A stretch of DNA of 64,000 bases from NCBI RefSeq assembly GCF_014303735.1, contig NZ_CP060296.1, forward strand, positions 2,429,501-2,493,500. Reading direction: 5' to 3'. The stretch's first letter is position 1. Each line of letters opens with the position of its first letter. The translations under genes were made by a program, and so were the position numbers. The stretch is from Variovorax sp. PAMC28562. Its GTDB lineage: Bacteria; Pseudomonadota; Gammaproteobacteria; Burkholderiales; Burkholderiaceae_C. This document shows, piece by piece, positions 14,681 through 23,608 of the stretch. The notes beneath the pieces are model-generated. The model did no database searches. It saw only the letters and a program-made list of their open reading frames with translations, and was not told the DNA's origin.

Positions 14681-15757
14681 ATGAATGGCGGAGATGCGCG
14701 CGTCGCTGGGACGTCGGAGTGCAGTTTGCTCGAGCGCATGCCCAAATGGCTTATCTGCGTGCCTATCGTTGCGCAGTGGCTCTGGCTGTCGTTTCGGTAC
14801 GGCAGCGCTACGCTGCCCTCGGCCGCCAATCCGAACATCACCGCAGGTGGTCTGGTCGGCGAAGGCAAGCTCGAGTACTTCAAAGGCATGGGGCCGTTAG
14901 CGAGATCCGTCATCGCCCCGCACTGCGCGGTGTTCAACGACGGTGCGCTCTCGGAGTCGTCGTTGGCGATCGCAATGAAGAGAGCCGGCTTGGCCTTTCC
15001 GATCGTGGTCAAGCCGGACCTTGGGTTGTGTGGTTATGGCGTTCAGCTGCTTGAAGACATGACTGCGCTAAGGACCTATCTTTCGCGATTTCCCATCGGA
15101 GAAACCGCCGTGCTTCAGCGCTACTTGCCGCAAAAGGGCGAGGCAGGCATTTTTTATGCGCGCGATCCCCTCAGTGACAGCGGCCGCGTGATCGGCTTGG
15201 CACTGCGTTATTTTCCTTGTGTGATTGGGGATGGGTACAGCACTGTGGCAGAGCTGATCGCGGCGGATCCACGTGCACAACGGGTCAGATCTTCGCCGCG
15301 ACATGTATGTCCCGTGCCGCTGACGGCGGTGCCATGCGCTGGTGAAGAGGTGCGTCTGGCGACCATCGGGTCGACTCGTGTGGGCGGACTGTATCGCGAC
15401 GGTGCAGCGCACATCACGCAGCAACTCACGAAAGCCATCGATGCGGTGGCCCGCGACATGCCCGAATTTCACTTCGGACGCTTCGACGTGCGATTCGACA
15501 ACTTGGAGGAACTCTCTGCCGGGCGTGGTTTTACCGTCATGGAGATCAACGGCGCAGGATCAGAAGCGATCGAGGCATGGGACCCCGGCACGGATGTGCT
15601 GCAAGGGTTTCGCATGATATTTGCGAAGCAACGACTTTTGTTTGCGATTGGCGCTGCGCAGCGCAATGCCGGAACACGGCCGATCGGCCTGTTGGAACTT
15701 GCAAGACTCAACCGGCGCCAGATCCGACTGATCAGGCTCTATCCGCCTTCTAATTGA
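14681..15757 (+). CDS. ATP-grasp ligase-like protein
   Basis: A 358-aa protein from the ATG at 14681; in-frame GTG 14627 and TTG 14648 are alternatives and no ribosome binding site decides. The N-terminus has a hydrophobic stretch WLICVPIVAQWLWLSF then SAANPNITAGGLVGEGKLEY. The ATP-grasp core shows FPIVVKPDLGLCGYGV, FGRFDVRF and VMEINGAGSEA, the last carrying the metal-binding Glu and Asn. ATP-grasp enzymes activate a carboxylate as acyl phosphate and join it to an amine or thiol, as in D-Ala-D-Ala ligase. The hydrophobic N-terminus suggests membrane association. Between the methyltransferase and the N-acyltransferase, it may build or extend the amino-acid part of a lipid. The substrate is unknown. 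Confidence 0.82.
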   Translation: MNGGDARVAGTSECSLLERMPKWLICVPIVAQWLWLSFRYGSATLPSAANPNITAGGLVGEGKLEYFKGMGPLARSVIAPHCAVFNDGALSESSLAIAMKRAGLAFPIVVKPDLGLCGYGVQLLEDMTALRTYLSRFPIGETAVLQRYLPQKGEAGIFYARDPLSDSGRVIGLALRYFPCVIGDGYSTVAELIAADPRAQRVRSSPRHVCPVPLTAVPCAGEEVRLATIGSTRVGGLYRDGAAHITQQLTKAIDAVARDMPEFHFGRFDVRFDNLEELSAGRGFTVMEINGAGSEAIEAWDPGTDVLQGFRMIFAKQRLLFAIGAAQRNAGTRPIGLLELARLNRRQIRLIRLYPPSN

Positions 15758-15764
15758 GTGCCGA

Positions 15765-16541
15765 GTGCCGACCCACGCCACCTTGATCACACAGTGGGCC
15801 GACTCCGAAGCCGAAGTTCGCGAGGCTCAGCGCCTACGGTATCTGGTGTTTGCACAGGAAATGGGCGCGCGCCTCACACCACCCGCGGGCACTCCGTCCG
15901 GAGTCGACGCGGATCGATTCGATCCTTACTGCGACCACCTGCTTGTGCGTGCAGTTGGTTCCGACCACGCCTCAGGGCTGCTCATCGGAACCTACCGCGT
16001 GCTGACGCCAATGGCCGCTGAACGCGCCGGCGGTTTCTACACTGACACTGAGTTCGACCTCGCACCGTTGCAAGCGCTGCGCAGTCGCGCAGTAGAACTT
16101 GGCCGCTCGTGTGTGCATCCGGCCTGGCGATCTGGAGCCGTGATCATGGCCTTGTGGACTGCGCTGGGACACTACATGGTCAGGCGCGGACTGGACACCA
16201 TGATCGGTTGCGCCAGCATTGGCCTCGATGATCACGGCGCGACGGCCAGCCGGCTGTGGCGCCGTCTGTGTCATACCCATCTGGTCGAGCAGCAATGGCG
16301 AGTCCAGCCGCGCGTTCCCTTGCCGCTTGCCGCTGCAAACGACGGCGATCACAGTGACGCGCCCTGCGATGCGCCGCCACTGATCAAAGGGTATCTGAGA
16401 TGCGGGGCCCGTCTGCTCGGCCCTCCCGCGTTCGACGTGAAGTTCAATACCGCGGACCTGCCTCTGATCCTGCGAATGGACGACGTGACGTCGAAGTATC
16501 GCCGGCACTTTTTCGACATGACTACAAGTGCGGCCTTGTGA
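15765..16541 (+). CDS. OlsB-like GNAT N-acyltransferase
   Basis: A 258-aa acyltransferase of the OlsB/haemolysin-like GNAT family. It shows REAQRLRYLVFAQEMGARL near the N-terminus, GTYRVL, and the signature ELGRSCVHPAWRSGAVIMAL followed by GCASIGLDD. OlsB transfers a 3-hydroxyacyl group from acyl-ACP to the amino group of ornithine, giving lyso-ornithine lipid; related enzymes use Gln, Gly or Lys. The GTG at 15765 follows the ATP-grasp stop by 7 bases, and the stop overlaps the LplT-like start (GTGA). No OlsA-type O-acyltransferase is adjacent, so the product may stay a lyso-aminolipid or be completed elsewhere. The amino acid used is unknown. Confidence 0.85.
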   Translation: MPTHATLITQWADSEAEVREAQRLRYLVFAQEMGARLTPPAGTPSGVDADRFDPYCDHLLVRAVGSDHASGLLIGTYRVLTPMAAERAGGFYTDTEFDLAPLQALRSRAVELGRSCVHPAWRSGAVIMALWTALGHYMVRRGLDTMIGCASIGLDDHGATASRLWRRLCHTHLVEQQWRVQPRVPLPLAAANDGDHSDAPCDAPPLIKGYLRCGARLLGPPAFDVKFNTADLPLILRMDDVTSKYRRHFFDMTTSAAL

Positions 16542-17686
16542 AAAAGCGGGTGCTGCTGCCAGTGTTGCTGGCGCAATTTTTCAGCTCACTCGCGGACAAC
16601 GCACTGCTGACAGTTGCCATTGCGCTACTCATTTCGCGAAGTGCACCGGACTGGATGACACCGGCGCTCCGCGTAGCTTTCTATGCTTCTTATGTGTTGC
16701 TCGCGGCTTTTGCTGGCGCAGTGTCGGATGCCGCCCCAAAAGGCCAGGTCATGCTGATCACCAATCTGGTCAAACTCGGTGGCTGCGGACTTTTGGCTTG
16801 GGGCGTACAGCCGCTGCTTTGCTATGCGCTGGTGGGCCTTGGGGCCGCCGGCTATGGACCGGCCAAATACGGCATCCTGCCTGAATTGTTGTTGCCTGAA
16901 GATCTGGTTGCGGCGAATGGCTGGATCGAGGCGACTACGGTCGTATCGATCGTGGCCGGTCTGGCACTGGGCGGTGTGCTGGTCGAGACGGCAAGCGCGT
17001 TACCGGTCATCGCCGCAATTTTCCTGGCCTCCGCGATCGTCACGGTCTTGATTCCGCGAAGCCACGCCCGAAATCGCGCAGCGCTGGCAAATCCGCGCCA
17101 ACTGATTTTGTGTTTTGTCGATGCACTTGCCCTGCTGTGGCACGACCGGCAAGCACGCACCTCGCTGGCCGTCACCAGCCTGTTTTGGGCGGCGGCGGCA
17201 GTACTTCAATTCATGGTGTTGCGCTGGGCTGGCGAACGACTAGGACTGCCCCTTTCACGAGCCGCCTTGTTGCAACTCGCCGTAGCGATCGGAATGGTGG
17301 CTGGAGCCATTGGAGCGGCACGTTTCGTAACTCTGAAGCGAGCGATGCGCACACTGCCACTCGGCGTGCTGCTCGGGGCACTGGTCACCCTCATGGCGTT
17401 CGCGACAGACGTCACTGTCGCTTTCGGATTGCTGTTGCTGATCGGAGCCTTGGCTGGGTTGCTGCTGGTGCCAATGAATGCCGTGCTGCAGAGCCGCGGC
17501 TTGCTGCTAATGCAACCTGGCCAATCGATCGCAGCCCAAAATTTCTATGAGAGCCTGGCGTCGTTGTTGATGCTCGGGCTCTACGGGCTGCTGGTTGCGA
17601 TGCAACTGCCTCTCATCGGCATATTGGTGGGCTTCGGCGCATTGTTGATGGTGGCGTCGGCCTGCGTGGTTTTCGCCGGCGCCTAA
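16538..17686 (+). CDS. LplT-like lysophospholipid transporter (MFS)
   Basis: A 382-aa protein with about 12 hydrophobic helices, starting at a GTG at 16538. The N-terminus LLAQFFSSLADNALLTVAI and the motif GYGPAKYGILPELLLPEDLVAANGWIE (only its central part is quoted here as AKYGILPEL) match LplT. In E. coli LplT flips lysophospholipids inward for reacylation by Aas. Here no Aas is fused or adjacent; instead the partner is the OlsB-like enzyme, whose direct product is also a lysolipid. The 4-base overlap with that gene supports shared function: moving a lyso-aminolipid across the inner membrane, which is inference. Confidence 0.87.
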   Translation: MKKRVLLPVLLAQFFSSLADNALLTVAIALLISRSAPDWMTPALRVAFYASYVLLAAFAGAVSDAAPKGQVMLITNLVKLGGCGLLAWGVQPLLCYALVGLGAAGYGPAKYGILPELLLPEDLVAANGWIEATTVVSIVAGLALGGVLVETASALPVIAAIFLASAIVTVLIPRSHARNRAALANPRQLILCFVDALALLWHDRQARTSLAVTSLFWAAAAVLQFMVLRWAGERLGLPLSRAALLQLAVAIGMVAGAIGAARFVTLKRAMRTLPLGVLLGALVTLMAFATDVTVAFGLLLLIGALAGLLLVPMNAVLQSRGLLLMQPGQSIAAQNFYESLASLLMLGLYGLLVAMQLPLIGILVGFGALLMVASACVVFAGA

Positions 17687-17892
17687 TCTAGCTGCGCTGT
17701 TCGCTAACGCACATGGCCGTGCCTGCGTTCAGGCGTAGCAGGCCCGTGGCGCCGCGTCCAAATTCGCGAGCACGAATAACTGTCGCTTTGGTGAACGTGG
17801 CGGGGAGCGGAGGATTCGACGCTTAGACGTCGGCTGCGACGCATCACGATGTGCCGCTGTCTACACGGTGGCAACACGAGCCCGCAAAAGCA

Positions 17893-17923
17893 AAAGCCCG
17901 CTACCAAATTGATAGCGGGCTTT
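17893..17923 (-). terminator. Rho-independent terminator after tRNA-Thr
   Basis: A near-perfect inverted repeat (AAAGCCCGCTACC on the plus strand against GATAGCGGGCTTT, 5-base loop) lies just past the 3' end of tRNA-Thr on the minus strand. The T-rich continuation reads TTTTGCTTTT. The 200 bases between it and the LplT-like stop hold nothing I can identify. Confidence 0.8.
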
Positions 17924-17935
17924 CCTTGACTGCAT

Positions 17936-18011
17936 TGGTGCCGGAGAGATGAATCGAACACCCGACCTTCTCATTACGAATGAGCTGCTCTACCGACTGA
18001 GCTACACCGGC
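17936..18011 (-). tRNA. tRNA-Thr (anticodon CGT)
   Basis: A 76-base cloverleaf with encoded CCA. Acceptor GCCGGTG pairs with its 3' partner, the D-arm contains AGCTCAGTCGGTAGAGC, the anticodon loop is TTCGTAA, and the T-arm contains GGTGTTCGATTCATC. It resembles E. coli tRNA-Thr(CGU). A terminator follows at 17893-17923. Confidence 0.95.
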
Positions 18012-18022
18012 TTAGCCTTCGA

Positions 18023-19039
18023 TTATAGCGGGTCGTGGTAGCGGGTCAGGCGCTCGACTTCGTTTTTCGAACCCAGGGCCACAGCTACGCGCTCGTGCAG
18101 TTTGGTGGGCTGCAATCCGAGAATTCGCTCGCGGCCGTTGGTGGCGGCACCGCCGGCCTGCTCGACCAGCCAGCTCATTGGGTTGGCCTCGTACATGAGG
18201 CGCAACTTGCCGGGCTTGCCGGGTTCGCGCTTGTCCCACGGGTACATGAAGACGCCGCCGCGCATCAGGATGCGGTGCACGTCGGTCACCATGCTGGCGA
18301 TCCAACGCATGTTGAAATCTTTTCCGCGTGGGCCTTCGGTGCCGGCCAGCATCTCGTCGATGTAGTGCTTGACCGGGGCATCCCAGTGGCGCATGTTGCT
18401 CATGTTGATCGAGAACTCCTGGGTGTCTTCAGGGATGCGCAGGTTCTCTTGCGTGAGCACGAACGAGCCTTGCTCGCGGTCGAGCGTGAACATCGCGACG
18501 CCATCGCCGACCGTCAACACCAGCGTGGTCTGTGGGCCGTAGATGCAGTAGCCCGCAGCCACCTGGTTCTCGCCCGGCTGCAAGAAGTCGGACTCCTGCA
18601 CGCCGTGCTCGCCTTCGGGCTTTTTCAGCACGCTGAAGATGGTGCCGATGCTGACGTTGACGTCGATGTTGCTGGAGCCGTCGAGCGGGTCGAACAGCAG
18701 CAGGTATTCGCCTTGCGGATAGCGATTGGGCACCACGTAGATGCTGTCCATCTCTTCACTGGCCATGGCCGCCAGATGGCCGCCCCATTCGTTGGCTTCG
18801 ATCAGCACTTCGTTGGCGATGATGTCCAGCTTCTTCTGGATCTCGCCTTGCACGTTCTCGCTTTCGGCCGAACCCATGATGCTGTTTTCACCGCCGAGCT
18901 GGCCCTTGTTGACGGCCAAGCTGATGCTCTTGCAGGCGCGCGCCACGACTTCGAGCAGCAGCCGCAGTTGCGCTGGAATCTTTCCGTCGACGCGCTGCTG
19001 TTCGACCAGATAGCGGGTAAGTGAAATGTTCTGTGCCAT
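18023..19039 (-). CDS. fbp: Fructose-1,6-bisphosphatase class 1
   Basis: A 338-aa class I FBPase that hydrolyses fructose 1,6-bisphosphate to fructose 6-phosphate in gluconeogenesis and the Calvin cycle. Visible motifs are [40 protein letters not shown] (Mg2+ and phosphate site, near residue 115), [20 protein letters not shown] and the C-terminal KNEVERL. Length matches the family. It is the last gene of a minus-strand set prfB-HAD-pepN-fbp, 33 bases after pepN. Confidence 0.97.
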   Translation of the reverse strand: MAQNISLTRYLVEQQRVDGKIPAQLRLLLEVVARACKSISLAVNKGQLGGENSIMGSAESENVQGEIQKKLDIIANEVLIEANEWGGHLAAMASEEMDSIYVVPNRYPQGEYLLLFDPLDGSSNIDVNVSIGTIFSVLKKPEGEHGVQESDFLQPGENQVAAGYCIYGPQTTLVLTVGDGVAMFTLDREQGSFVLTQENLRIPEDTQEFSINMSNMRHWDAPVKHYIDEMLAGTEGPRGKDFNMRWIASMVTDVHRILMRGGVFMYPWDKREPGKPGKLRLMYEANPMSWLVEQAGGAATNGRERILGLQPTKLHERVAVALGSKNEVERLTRYHDPL

Positions 19040-19072
19040 GAATGCTTCTTTAAAACTTGGTACGTCAGTGCA

Positions 19073-21775
19073 TTACGCGGCCAGGGCGCGCGTGACGACC
19101 TCGTGTGTGTCTTTGCTGAGGTCGGGCTTGACCGCGACACGGGCGATGGCCTCGCGTGCTGCGCTTCGGTATGGCTCGGCCAGCTTGCTCCAGCGGTCGA
19201 GGCCGCGTGCCAGGCGCGCCGCTACCTGCGGGTTGATGGCGTCGAGCTCGATCACGCGGTCGCTCCAGAACACATAGCCGGCCGCATCGGGCCGGTGGAA
19301 TGCGCCGGGGTTGCCACTGCAATAGCTGAAGATCACGCTGCGCGCGCGGTTCGGGTTCTTGATGGAGAAGTCCGGGTGCTTCATCAATTGCTTGACCAGC
19401 GGCAGGATGTCGCCGTTGCGGTCGGGCGCGCCAGCCTGGAGCGAGAACCACTTGTCGATGACCAGCGCCTCGTCCTTGAAGATCGCATGAAAACGCGCCA
19501 GCGCCTGAGCCGCCAGCGCATGGCCCGACGACACCAGTGCGTTGAGTGCGTTGAAGCGATCGGTCATGTTGCCGGCGTCCTTGAAGCGCTGCAGCGTTTT
19601 ACCCGGCCACACGGTGTCGTTCGACTCGCGCGCAGCGATGCAGAGGTACGTCAACGCCATGCCAGCCAGCGCGCGTCGGCCCGACGATGTCGGATCAGGG
19701 CTGTAGGCGCCGGTGTCCTGGTTCTCTTCGTAGATACGCTGCCAGTCGGAGAAGAGGGCGGTCGCCAATTGCACGCGCATGGCTTCGCGCACGGCATGCA
19801 CCCGCTGCGGATCGACCACTTCCAGCTGCTCTGAGATGTAGGTTTCTGATGGAAGCGCGAGCACCAGTTCCTTGAAAGCAGCGTCGAGATTCGGGTCGCG
19901 CAGCACGCCGCGCATCGCGTCGACATACGCTTCGTTCAGAGCCGGACCGGTGGCGTTGGCATCGCCGGTGATTGCCTGGATGGCCGAGCGCAAACCGAGG
20001 CGCTGGCCGGCTTCCCAGCGATTGAACGGATCGACGTCGTTAGCCAGCAAGGTGAGCAACTGCGTGTCGCTGTAGTCGAAGTCCAGAATCACCGGCGCGC
20101 TGAAGCCGCGCAGGATCGACGGCACGGGTTCGGCGTCGAGGTTGATGAAAGTGATCTGCTCGCGCTCTTGCGTCAGCACCAGCATGCGCGTGCCGTGTAC
20201 CGCTTCGCTTTCGCCTTCGAGTTGCAACGGCAGCTCATGCCCGTCGGCGCTCAGCAAGCCGAGGTTGACCGGAATCACGAACGCCTCTTTGACGGGCTGG
20301 CCCGGCGTCGACGCGCAGCTCTGCGCGAAGCTCAATGTGTAGCTGCGCTGGGCCGCGTCGTAGTTGCCTTGTGCCGCGAGGCGCGGCGTACCAGCCTGCG
20401 CGTACCAGCGCTTGAACTGCGGCAGCAGGCGTGCAAGGTCGGAATCGGGGTTGGCATCGGCAATCGCCTGCGCAAAATCGTCGCAGGTCACGGCCTGGCC
20501 GTCGAAGCGCTCGAAGTAGAGCGTGATGCCGCGTTCGAAGCCTTTGCGGCCCACCAGCGTCTGCATCATGCGAACGACTTCGGCACCTTTTTCGTAGATG
20601 GTGACGGTGTAGAAGTTGCTGATCTCGATGTAGCTGTCGGGCCGCACCGGGTGCGCCATCGGGCCGGCATCTTCGGGGAACTGCGCGGTGCGCAACACGC
20701 GCACGTCTTCGATGCGCTTGACCGCGCGGGCCGATGCGTCGGCGCACAGGTCCTGGCTGAATTCCTGGTCGCGGAAGACGGTAAGGCCTTCTTTCAGCGA
20801 CAGCTGGAACCAGTCGCGGCAGGTCACGCGGTCGCCCGACCAGTTATGAAAGTACTCGTGGCCGACCACGCTTTCGATGTTGCTGTAGTCGGCGTCGGTA
20901 GCCGTCGCCTGATTGGCCAGAACGTACTTCGTGTTGAAGATGTTCAGGCCCTTGTTTTCCATCGCACCCATGTTGAAGTCGCTTGTCGCAACGATCATGA
21001 AACGGTCGAGGTCGAGCGGCAGGCCGAAGCGCGCTTCGTCCCACAGCACGGAGTTGACCAGCGAGTTCATCGCGTGCTCGGTCTTGTCGAGATCGCCGGC
21101 ACGCACATAGACCTGCAGCAGATGCTCCTTGCCGTTGCGCGCGGTGATGCGCTGCTCGCGTGCCACCAGCTTGCCGGCAACCAGCGCGAACAGATAGGCC
21201 GGCTTCTTGAACGGGTCGACCCACTTGGCGAAGTGGCGTCCCTCGTTGCCCGGCCCTTCCAGATCGCCGTGTTCGACCAGGTTGCCGTTCGACAGCAGCA
21301 CCGGGTAGGCGTACTTGCTGGCGCGCAGCGTGACGGTGTAGCTGGCCATCACGTCGGGTCGATCGAGGAAGTACGTGATGCGGCGAAAGCCCTCGGCCTC
21401 GCACTGCGTGAAGAAGGTGTCCTCGCTCACGAACAGGCCCATCAGCTTGGTGTTCTTGATGGGGCAGCAGGTCGTGAAGATCTCGAGCTCGAAAGCATCG
21501 GGCAGGGCGTCGATGACCAGCTGGTCGCCTTCGATGCGGAACGATGCGCCGTGGTTGTCGACCAGCACGCGTGCCAGGTTCAGTTCGTCGCCGTCCAGGC
21601 GCAGGGGCTGCACCGGCACTGCTGGATTGCGGCGCATGCGCATGCGGTTGAGCACGCGGGTTTTGTTCGGGTCGAGGTCGAAGGTCAGTTCGACCGTGTC
21701 GATCCAGTAGGCGGGCGCGACATAGTCTTCGCGGCGAATGGCGACCGGTTGGCCTTGTGCATCACGCAACAGCAT
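19073..21775 (-). CDS. pepN: Aminopeptidase N (M1 family)
   Basis: A 900-aa M1 zinc aminopeptidase of the E. coli PepN type, which removes N-terminal residues from peptides in the cytoplasm. It has the GAMEN exopeptidase motif (NMGAMENKGLN, near residue 265) and the zinc site HEYFH, with the third ligand Glu in LSLKEGLTVFRD about 19 residues on. The start at 21775 (MLLRDAQGQPVAIRREDY) matches the usual PepN beginning; a longer frame to 21931 overlaps the HAD gene and reads as non-homologous sequence. The first 14 bases overlap the end of the HAD gene. Confidence 0.96.
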   Translation of the reverse strand: MLLRDAQGQPVAIRREDYVAPAYWIDTVELTFDLDPNKTRVLNRMRMRRNPAVPVQPLRLDGDELNLARVLVDNHGASFRIEGDQLVIDALPDAFELEIFTTCCPIKNTKLMGLFVSEDTFFTQCEAEGFRRITYFLDRPDVMASYTVTLRASKYAYPVLLSNGNLVEHGDLEGPGNEGRHFAKWVDPFKKPAYLFALVAGKLVAREQRITARNGKEHLLQVYVRAGDLDKTEHAMNSLVNSVLWDEARFGLPLDLDRFMIVATSDFNMGAMENKGLNIFNTKYVLANQATATDADYSNIESVVGHEYFHNWSGDRVTCRDWFQLSLKEGLTVFRDQEFSQDLCADASARAVKRIEDVRVLRTAQFPEDAGPMAHPVRPDSYIEISNFYTVTIYEKGAEVVRMMQTLVGRKGFERGITLYFERFDGQAVTCDDFAQAIADANPDSDLARLLPQFKRWYAQAGTPRLAAQGNYDAAQRSYTLSFAQSCASTPGQPVKEAFVIPVNLGLLSADGHELPLQLEGESEAVHGTRMLVLTQEREQITFINLDAEPVPSILRGFSAPVILDFDYSDTQLLTLLANDVDPFNRWEAGQRLGLRSAIQAITGDANATGPALNEAYVDAMRGVLRDPNLDAAFKELVLALPSETYISEQLEVVDPQRVHAVREAMRVQLATALFSDWQRIYEENQDTGAYSPDPTSSGRRALAGMALTYLCIAARESNDTVWPGKTLQRFKDAGNMTDRFNALNALVSSGHALAAQALARFHAIFKDEALVIDKWFSLQAGAPDRNGDILPLVKQLMKHPDFSIKNPNRARSVIFSYCSGNPGAFHRPDAAGYVFWSDRVIELDAINPQVAARLARGLDRWSKLAEPYRSAAREAIARVAVKPDLSKDTHEVVTRALAA

Positions 21776-22457
21776 CGAGAGTCTCCAGAAAATTTGAATG
21801 GGCGAGTTCGTCGTAGTCGTGCACGGCGGCGATGACGTGCGGGCCGGCGAGCTCTGCAGGCGTGTGCGTGCTGCAGACGGCAACGGCGCGCATGCCGCCA
21901 CGCCGTGCGGCTTCGATGCCGAAAGGCGCATCTTCGAAAACGATGCAGCGCGCAGGTGCCACGCCGATGCGGCGCGCAGCTTCTAGAAAGATCTCGGGGG
22001 TCGGCTTGCCGGCAAAGCCTTCGTCGCCACCGACGATGGCCAGCGGCAGCGGGTCCATCCTGAGCCGCGACATCGCGAACTCGATGTTGTGTTTGTCGCC
22101 GGCTGTGCCGACGGCGATCTTCAGCCCGCGTGCCACAGCGGCCTTGGCGAAAGCGCCGAAGCCTCCTACCTCGCGGAACTCCGCCGCGAAGAGCTCGCGG
22201 TAGATCAGCTCTTTCTCGTGCGTGATTTCCGCGCTCTCAACCTCGGTCACCTCGCGCTGCATCAGCTCGCGCGCGCATTCGACGGCGGTGCGGCCGGTGG
22301 TGCGGCGCATCAGGTCCGGCACGTCGATCGTCATCTTGCGGCGGCGCGCGTACTCGACCCATGCCTTGGCATGCCAGGGCATCGAGTCGATCATGGTGCC
22401 GTCCATGTCGAAGATGAGCGCTTCGACGGGGCCTGTCCAGAGCGTATCGGCCGCCAT
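21762..22457 (-). CDS. HAD-superfamily phosphatase, beta-phosphoglucomutase-like
   Basis: A 231-aa HAD hydrolase with motif I FDMDGTMIDS near residue 16, a helical cap (about residues 30-95), motif II in IAVGTAGD, and motifs III/IV in GKPTPEIFLEAARRIGVAP and VFEDAPFGIEAA. This fits the beta-phosphoglucomutase/sugar-phosphatase subgroup, but the exact substrate cannot be told. The ATG at 22457 shares one base with the prfB stop, and the gene end overlaps pepN by 14 bases, so it is in the prfB-pepN transcription unit. Confidence 0.87.
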   Translation of the reverse strand: MAADTLWTGPVEALIFDMDGTMIDSMPWHAKAWVEYARRRKMTIDVPDLMRRTTGRTAVECARELMQREVTEVESAEITHEKELIYRELFAAEFREVGGFGAFAKAAVARGLKIAVGTAGDKHNIEFAMSRLRMDPLPLAIVGGDEGFAGKPTPEIFLEAARRIGVAPARCIVFEDAPFGIEAARRGGMRAVAVCSTHTPAELAGPHVIAAVHDYDELAHSNFLETLDAVA

Positions 22458-23561
22458 CAGACGCCTTGCTTCAACGACGCTTCGATGAAGACATCGAGAT
22501 CGCCGTCGAGCACCTTCTGCGTGGCCGACACTTCGACGTTGGTGCGCAGGTCCTTGATGCGGCTGTTGTCCAGCACGTAGCTGCGAATCTGGTGACCCCA
22601 GCCGACGTCGGTCTTGGTGTCTTCGAGCTTCTGCTGGGCTTCCTGCTGCTTTCGCAACTCGAAGTCGTACAGGCGCGAGCGCAGCCGCTTCCAGGCCACG
22701 TCGCGGTTGCTGTGCTGGCTTCGGCCGTCCTGGCACTGCACCACGATGCCGGTCGGGATGTGCGTGAGCCGCACCGCCGAGTCGGTCTTGTTGATGTGCT
22801 GCCCGCCCGCGCCGCTGGCCCGGAAGGTGTCGACCCGCACGTCCGACGGGTTGATGTCGATCTCGATCGAATCGTCCACTTCGGGGTACACGAAGATGCT
22901 GGCGAAGCTGGTGTGGCGGCCGCCCGACGAGTCGAAAGGCGACTTGCGCACGAGGCGATGCACGCCGGTTTCGGTGCGCAGCAAACCGAAGGCGTAGTCG
23001 CCCTCGACCTTGATGGTCGCGCCCTTGATACCGGCGGTGTCGCCCGGCGTTTCGTCTTCGATCTGCGTCTTGAAACCCTTGCGCTCGGCGTACTTCAAAT
23101 ACTGGCGCAGCAGCATGCTGGCCCAGTCGCAGGCTTCGGTGCCGCCGGCGCCGGCCTGGATGTCGACGAAGCAATTGAGCGGGTCGGCCGGGTTGTTGAA
23201 CATCCGGCGGAATTCGAGCTGCTTGATGTCGGCTTCCAGCTTGGCGGCGTCATCGGAGATGGCTTGCAGGCCATCCATGTCGCCGTCTTCCTTCGACATG
23301 TCGAAAAGCTCGGTGTTGTCGGACAGCCCGCTGGTGAGCTTGTCTAGCGTGACGACCACGTCGTCGAGCGCCTTTTTCTCGCGGCCCAGCTCCTGGGCTT
23401 TCTTGGGGTCATTCCAGACCTTGGGATCTTCGAGCGATGCGTTGACCGTCCTCAGACGTTCGGCTTTGGCATCGTAGTCAAAGATACCTCCGTAAATCGA
23501 CCGTGCGCACGCTCAGGTCGGCAAGGCTGGCGCTGATTTGGTTGATTTGCTCTGCATCCAT
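22457..23561 (-). CDS. prfB: Peptide chain release factor 2 with programmed +1 frameshift
   Basis: RF2 recognises UGA and UAA and triggers peptide release. The reading starts at ATG 23561 ([19 protein letters not shown]), runs 27 codons to an in-frame TGA at 23480-23478, then needs a +1 shift to continue as [14 protein letters not shown] through to 22457. Downstream are the SPF anticodon-like tripeptide in [11 protein letters not shown] and the GGQ motif in [14 protein letters not shown]. Total length, about 367 aa, is normal. The shift lets RF2 level control its own synthesis. A gene finder working in one frame would call only the second part (from 23359) and lose the N-terminus. Confidence 0.95.
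23478..23493 (-). other. prfB: prfB programmed frameshift signal
   Basis: On the minus strand GGAGG-TAT-CTT-TGA-C: an internal Shine-Dalgarno-like GGAGG three bases before the slippery CTT, followed by the TGA stop and C. This is the classical RF2 recoding arrangement; the ribosome slips from CTT to TTT and continues at GAC. Confidence 0.95.
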
Positions 23562-23608
23562 GGGGTGTCCTGACGGTGTTCGGGGAAACCGGGTATTTTC
23601 TCACGGCT

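Noticed and set aside
20168..21835. Long plus-strand open frame opposite pepN
   Set aside because: Antisense to a fully supported M1 aminopeptidase; composition is the mirror of that gene.
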